From an uncultured Burkholderiales bacterium (lineage in GTDB: Bacteria > Pseudomonadota > Gammaproteobacteria > Burkholderiales > Burkholderiaceae_C): a stretch of DNA of 40,104 nucleotides. The notes beneath the pieces are model-generated. The model ran no database searches. It was not told the DNA's origin and saw only the letters and a list, made by a program, of their open reading frames with translations. The stretch covers positions 1 through 40,104 of the forward strand of contig CALMYH010000158.1 of NCBI GenBank assembly GCA_937873395.1, given 5' to 3'. Position numbers and translations under genes: made by a program. Positions 37,701 through 40,104 of the stretch are shown here, one piece after another; within the stretch, counting starts at the first letter, position 1, and each line of letters opens with the position of its first letter.

Positions 37701-39674
37701 ATGCGCACGAGTCGTCGCAGCGACAGCGGCCGGGCCGCGGTGGATGCCCACGCCGCCCTGCATCGGGACTTCGGCTGGGCGTTGCCCGAATGGTTCAACA
37801 TGGCCCAGGTGTGTTCGCGCCGCTGGGCCGAGGATGCCGCCCACGCAGCCCGCACCGCCATCATCGCGAGCAGCCCGGGCCGATCCGACCGGCACCACAG
37901 CTATGCCGAGCTCCAGGCGCAGGCCAACCGGCTGTCCAACGCCCTGATCGCACTGGGCGTGGGGCGGGGCGACCGGGTGGCCATCGTGCTGCCCCAGCGG
38001 TTTGAAACCGCGGTCGCCTACATGGCGGTGCTGCAGATGGGGGCCGTGGGCATGCCGCTGTCCCAGTTGTTCGGGCCGGAGGCACTGGCCTACCGCCTGC
38101 ACGACAGTGAAGCCGTGGTGGCCATCTGCGATGCCAGCACCCTGGCGGCCGTCGAGACGGTCCGCAGCGAGTGTCCGGCCTTGCGTGCGCTCCTTGCCGT
38201 CGAGGGGGCCGATGCAGGCCGCTCGGTGCTGGATTGGGGCTCGGCGCTGGCCGACGCGGCCGACCGGTTCGATCTGGTGCAGACCCGCGCCGAGGAAGCG
38301 GCCGTGCTCATCTACACCAGCGGGACCACCGGCAACCCCAAGGGTGCGCTCATTCCGCACCGGGCCCTGATCGGCAACCTCAGCGGCTTCGTCTGCAGCC
38401 AGAACTGGTTCGGCTTCGACCCGTTCGATGCCTCGGTGCCATCGCAAGCGGTGTTCTGGTCGCCGGCGGACTGGGCCTGGACCGGTGGCCTGATGGATGC
38501 CTTGCTGCCCACGCTGTACTTCGGACGTCCCATCGTCGGCCACAACGGCCGTTTCAGCCCCGAGCTGGCCTTTGAGCTGCTGGAACGCCACCGGGTCACC
38601 CACAGTTTCCTGTTTCCCACCGCTCTCAAGGCCATGATGAAGGCCTGCCCCCAACCACGCCAGCGCTACGACATTCGCCTGCAAGGCCTGATGAGCGCCG
38701 GTGAGGCAGTGGGCGACGCGGTGTTTGCCTGGTGCGAGCAGCAGCTGGGCATCACGGTCAACGAAATGTTCGGCCAGACCGAGATCAACTACATCGTGGG
38801 CAACTGTTCGATGCGGCTACCCGCCGCAGCGTCGGGCCGCCCCAAGCAAGGCGGCGCCCCCTCGGGGGGCAGCGACCCGCGCAGCGGTGGAGCGTGGGGG
38901 CAAACGGCTGGGTCTGCCGCCGGGCCGTCCCAAGGCGGGCCAGCCCCCTTGGGGGGCAGCGACCCGCGCAGCGGTGGAGCGTGGGGGCAAACAGGTTGGC
39001 CGGCCAGGCCTGGCAGCATGGGCAAGGCCTATCCGGGCCATCGGGTGGCGGTGATCGATGAGGCGGGCAACGAGTGTCCCGTCGGTGTGCCCGGCGATGT
39101 GGCGGTGCACCGGCTGGACGTGCATGGCCGGCCCGATCCGATCTTCTTCCTGGGCTACTGGAAGAACGAGGCCGCCACGCGCGCCAAGTTCACGCCGGAC
39201 CCGGCGGCCACCGAGGCCCAGCGGGCCGAATTCGACGAGGTGCTGGGCGTGCCCCTGCACAGCTGGTGCCGCACCGGTGATCTGGCGGTCAGGGATGCCG
39301 ACGGCTACCTCTGGTACCAGGGTCGGGCCGACGACGTGTTCAAGGCGGCCGGCTACCGCATCGGGCCCAGCGAGATCGAAAACTGCCTGGTCAAGCACCC
39401 GGCCGTGGCCAACGCCGCCGTGGTGCCCAAACCGGACCCCGAACGCGGCGCCGTGGTCAAAGCCTACGTGGTGCTGGCGACGGGGTTTGCGCCGGGCGAG
39501 GGGCTGGTGAAAGAACTGCAGGCGCACGTCAAGGGCAAGCTGGCGCCCTACGAATACCCGAAAGAGATCGAGTTCGTCGACGCCTTGCCCATGACGACCA
39601 CCGGCAAGGTGCAGCGCCGCGTCCTGCGGCTGCAGGAAGAGGCTCGCTATCAGGCCGGCAGGGCTTCACGCTGA
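37701..39674 (+). CDS. Acyl-CoA synthetase with an in-frame repeat insertion
   Basis: A 657-residue AMP-binding enzyme of the acetyl/medium-chain acyl-CoA synthetase branch. The ATP loop is VLIYTSGTTGNPKG at 202-215, NEMFGQTEINYIVGNCS is the acyl/AMP site, and WCRTGDLAV with GRADDVFKAAGYRIGPSEIE forms the hinge. The C-terminal TTTGKVQRRVLR carries the catalytic Lys. Relatives read NCS then xWPxRPGSMG; here 61 residues of Gly/Ser/Pro-rich repeat lie between (372-432), encoded by 38814-38996. Whether the enzyme still folds is unknown. ATG 37701 has AGGAGA seven bases upstream. Length without the insertion is about 596. The substrate is not assignable. Confidence 0.85.
   Translation: MRTSRRSDSGRAAVDAHAALHRDFGWALPEWFNMAQVCSRRWAEDAAHAARTAIIASSPGRSDRHHSYAELQAQANRLSNALIALGVGRGDRVAIVLPQRFETAVAYMAVLQMGAVGMPLSQLFGPEALAYRLHDSEAVVAICDASTLAAVETVRSECPALRALLAVEGADAGRSVLDWGSALADAADRFDLVQTRAEEAAVLIYTSGTTGNPKGALIPHRALIGNLSGFVCSQNWFGFDPFDASVPSQAVFWSPADWAWTGGLMDALLPTLYFGRPIVGHNGRFSPELAFELLERHRVTHSFLFPTALKAMMKACPQPRQRYDIRLQGLMSAGEAVGDAVFAWCEQQLGITVNEMFGQTEINYIVGNCSMRLPAAASGRPKQGGAPSGGSDPRSGGAWGQTAGSAAGPSQGGPAPLGGSDPRSGGAWGQTGWPARPGSMGKAYPGHRVAVIDEAGNECPVGVPGDVAVHRLDVHGRPDPIFFLGYWKNEAATRAKFTPDPAATEAQRAEFDEVLGVPLHSWCRTGDLAVRDADGYLWYQGRADDVFKAAGYRIGPSEIENCLVKHPAVANAAVVPKPDPERGAVVKAYVVLATGFAPGEGLVKELQAHVKGKLAPYEYPKEIEFVDALPMTTTGKVQRRVLRLQEEARYQAGRASR
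38814..38996 (+). repeat. 183-bp in-frame repeat insertion of two palindromic units
   Basis: Exactly 61 codons between ATG 38811-38813 and TGG 38997-38999 in the acyl-CoA synthetase. Each unit contains a GCCCCC/GGGGGGC hairpin and a common 42-base core, identical in both units, at 38864-38905 and 38951-38992; the offset is 87 bases (29 codons), so both copies encode the same peptide (GGSDPRSGGAWGQT). All three forward frames are open across it. Similar GC-rich repeats occur in intergenic regions of Comamonadaceae as I recall; this is from memory. The ends are set by where the protein alignment breaks. Confidence 0.8.
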
Positions 39675-39702
39675 GGCGCTACACCTTGCCGGCCGGACCG
39701 GT

Positions 39703-40104
39703 TCAGCGGGCAGCTGCGGTCTGGGCCTCGGCGACGTAGATTTCGACGCGGCGGTTCTGGGCGCGTCCGGCGGCGGTGGCATTGTCGGCCACAGGTTCAC
39801 GCGACCCGCGACCTTCGGTGGCGAAGCGCGAGGGCGACACGCCCCGGCCCACCAGGTAGTCGCGCGCCGCGTTGGCCCTGTCCAGCGACAAGGGGTTGTT
39901 CACCGCGTCGCTGCCGCTGCTGTCCGTGTGCCCGACGATGGTCACGGTGGTGACGTTGTGGGCATTGAGCGTGCCGGCGAACTGGTCGAGCACCCGGGCC
40001 AGGTTGGGCCTGACGGTGGAGCGCCCCACATCAAAGCCCGCGTCCGCCGGAACATCGAGCCTGAGGCGGTTGTCGGCCGTCTGGCTGACCGCGATGCCGG
40101 TACC
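39703..40104 (-). CDS. OmpA-like domain protein (5' end beyond the window)
   Basis: The C-terminal about 133 residues of an OmpA-family protein; the frame stays open to the right edge. VTTVTIVGHTDSSGSDAVNN, LSLDRANAARDYLV and GRAQNRRVEIYV match the peptidoglycan-binding OmpA domain, with the Asp of LDRA and the Arg of NRRV at the usual diaminopimelate-binding positions. It probably anchors the outer membrane to the wall. The N-terminal part, such as a lipobox or glycine zipper, is not in view. A GTG at 40029 is an internal codon, not a start. The gap to the convergent synthetase is 28 bases. Confidence 0.9.
   Translation of the reverse strand, partial: GTGIAVSQTADNRLRLDVPADAGFDVGRSTVRPNLARVLDQFAGTLNAHNVTTVTIVGHTDSSGSDAVNNPLSLDRANAARDYLVGRGVSPSRFATEGRGSREPVADNATAAGRAQNRRVEIYVAEAQTAAAR

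Noticed and set aside
38814-38996. Natural glycine-rich linker of the acyl-CoA synthetase family
   Set aside because: The two 42-bp cores are identical in DNA, and the split falls inside a conserved motif region; a linker would show synonymous variation.

Overview
The window is a GC-rich stretch of bacterial chromosome. The best fit is a betaproteobacterium of the order Burkholderiales, probably near the Comamonadaceae. This rests on family content and gene order (fkpB-ispH, PHP/yciO/M50/trpS, hemCDXY, an H-NS-type protein ending in an AGGPGRKP-like core) and on a GC-rich palindromic repeat type I associate with that family. It cannot be pinned to a genus without a search. I see no phage, insertion sequence, CRISPR array or replication origin. 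Nearly everything is core housekeeping, with 30 protein genes and two tRNAs packed tightly.

Layout. 1-3.7 kb (+): a large FtsX-type ABC permease, a group II truncated haemoglobin overlapping it, and a queuosine-precursor transporter. 3.7-5.1 kb (-): radC then an Smr-domain gene. 5.2-8.0 kb (+): FKBP isomerase, ispH and serS, then a shared terminator and a convergent tRNA-Ser(CGA). 8.3-10.4 kb: a membrane histidine kinase (+) facing a NarL/LuxR-type response regulator (-). 10.5-15.0 kb (-): a probable operon of PHP phosphatase, EamA exporter, YciO/Sua5-type protein, M50 site-2 protease and trpS, the last with an extra YegP/DUF1508-like C-terminal domain. 15.1-17.9 kb (-): phosphoenolpyruvate carboxylase. 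18.0-22.3 kb (+): the haem cluster hemC-hemD-hemX-hemY with overlapping or abutting reading frames.

22.4-25.2 kb (-): RNase E with a long candidate 5' leader, divergent from rluC (+), then an H-NS-family gene. A perfect 18-bp inverted repeat terminates hns and the opposing acyl-CoA synthetase (27.3-29.0 kb, -). 29.1-31.6 kb: a small carboxylesterase (+), tail-to-tail and overlapping with an unrecognised 613-residue membrane protein (-). 31.7-36.6 kb (-): prfB (with its programmed +1 frameshift), pepN, fbp and tRNA-Thr(CGT) in one transcriptional direction. 36.8-39.7 kb: an alpha/beta hydrolase (-) divergent from a second acyl-CoA synthetase (+). The right edge cuts an OmpA-domain gene (-).

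Three observations stand out. (1) The second acyl-CoA synthetase carries a 183-bp, exactly 61-codon, stop-free insertion made of two copies of a GC-rich palindromic repeat, placed inside the AMP-binding domain. It resembles a protein-coding palindromic element and is the best candidate for something under-described. (2) Several genes without a Shine-Dalgarno sequence have a -10-like hexamer (often nACAAT) exactly six bases before the start codon, which predicts leaderless mRNAs. (3) TrpS has an appended YegP-like domain. These are readings by eye; no search or folding program was run.
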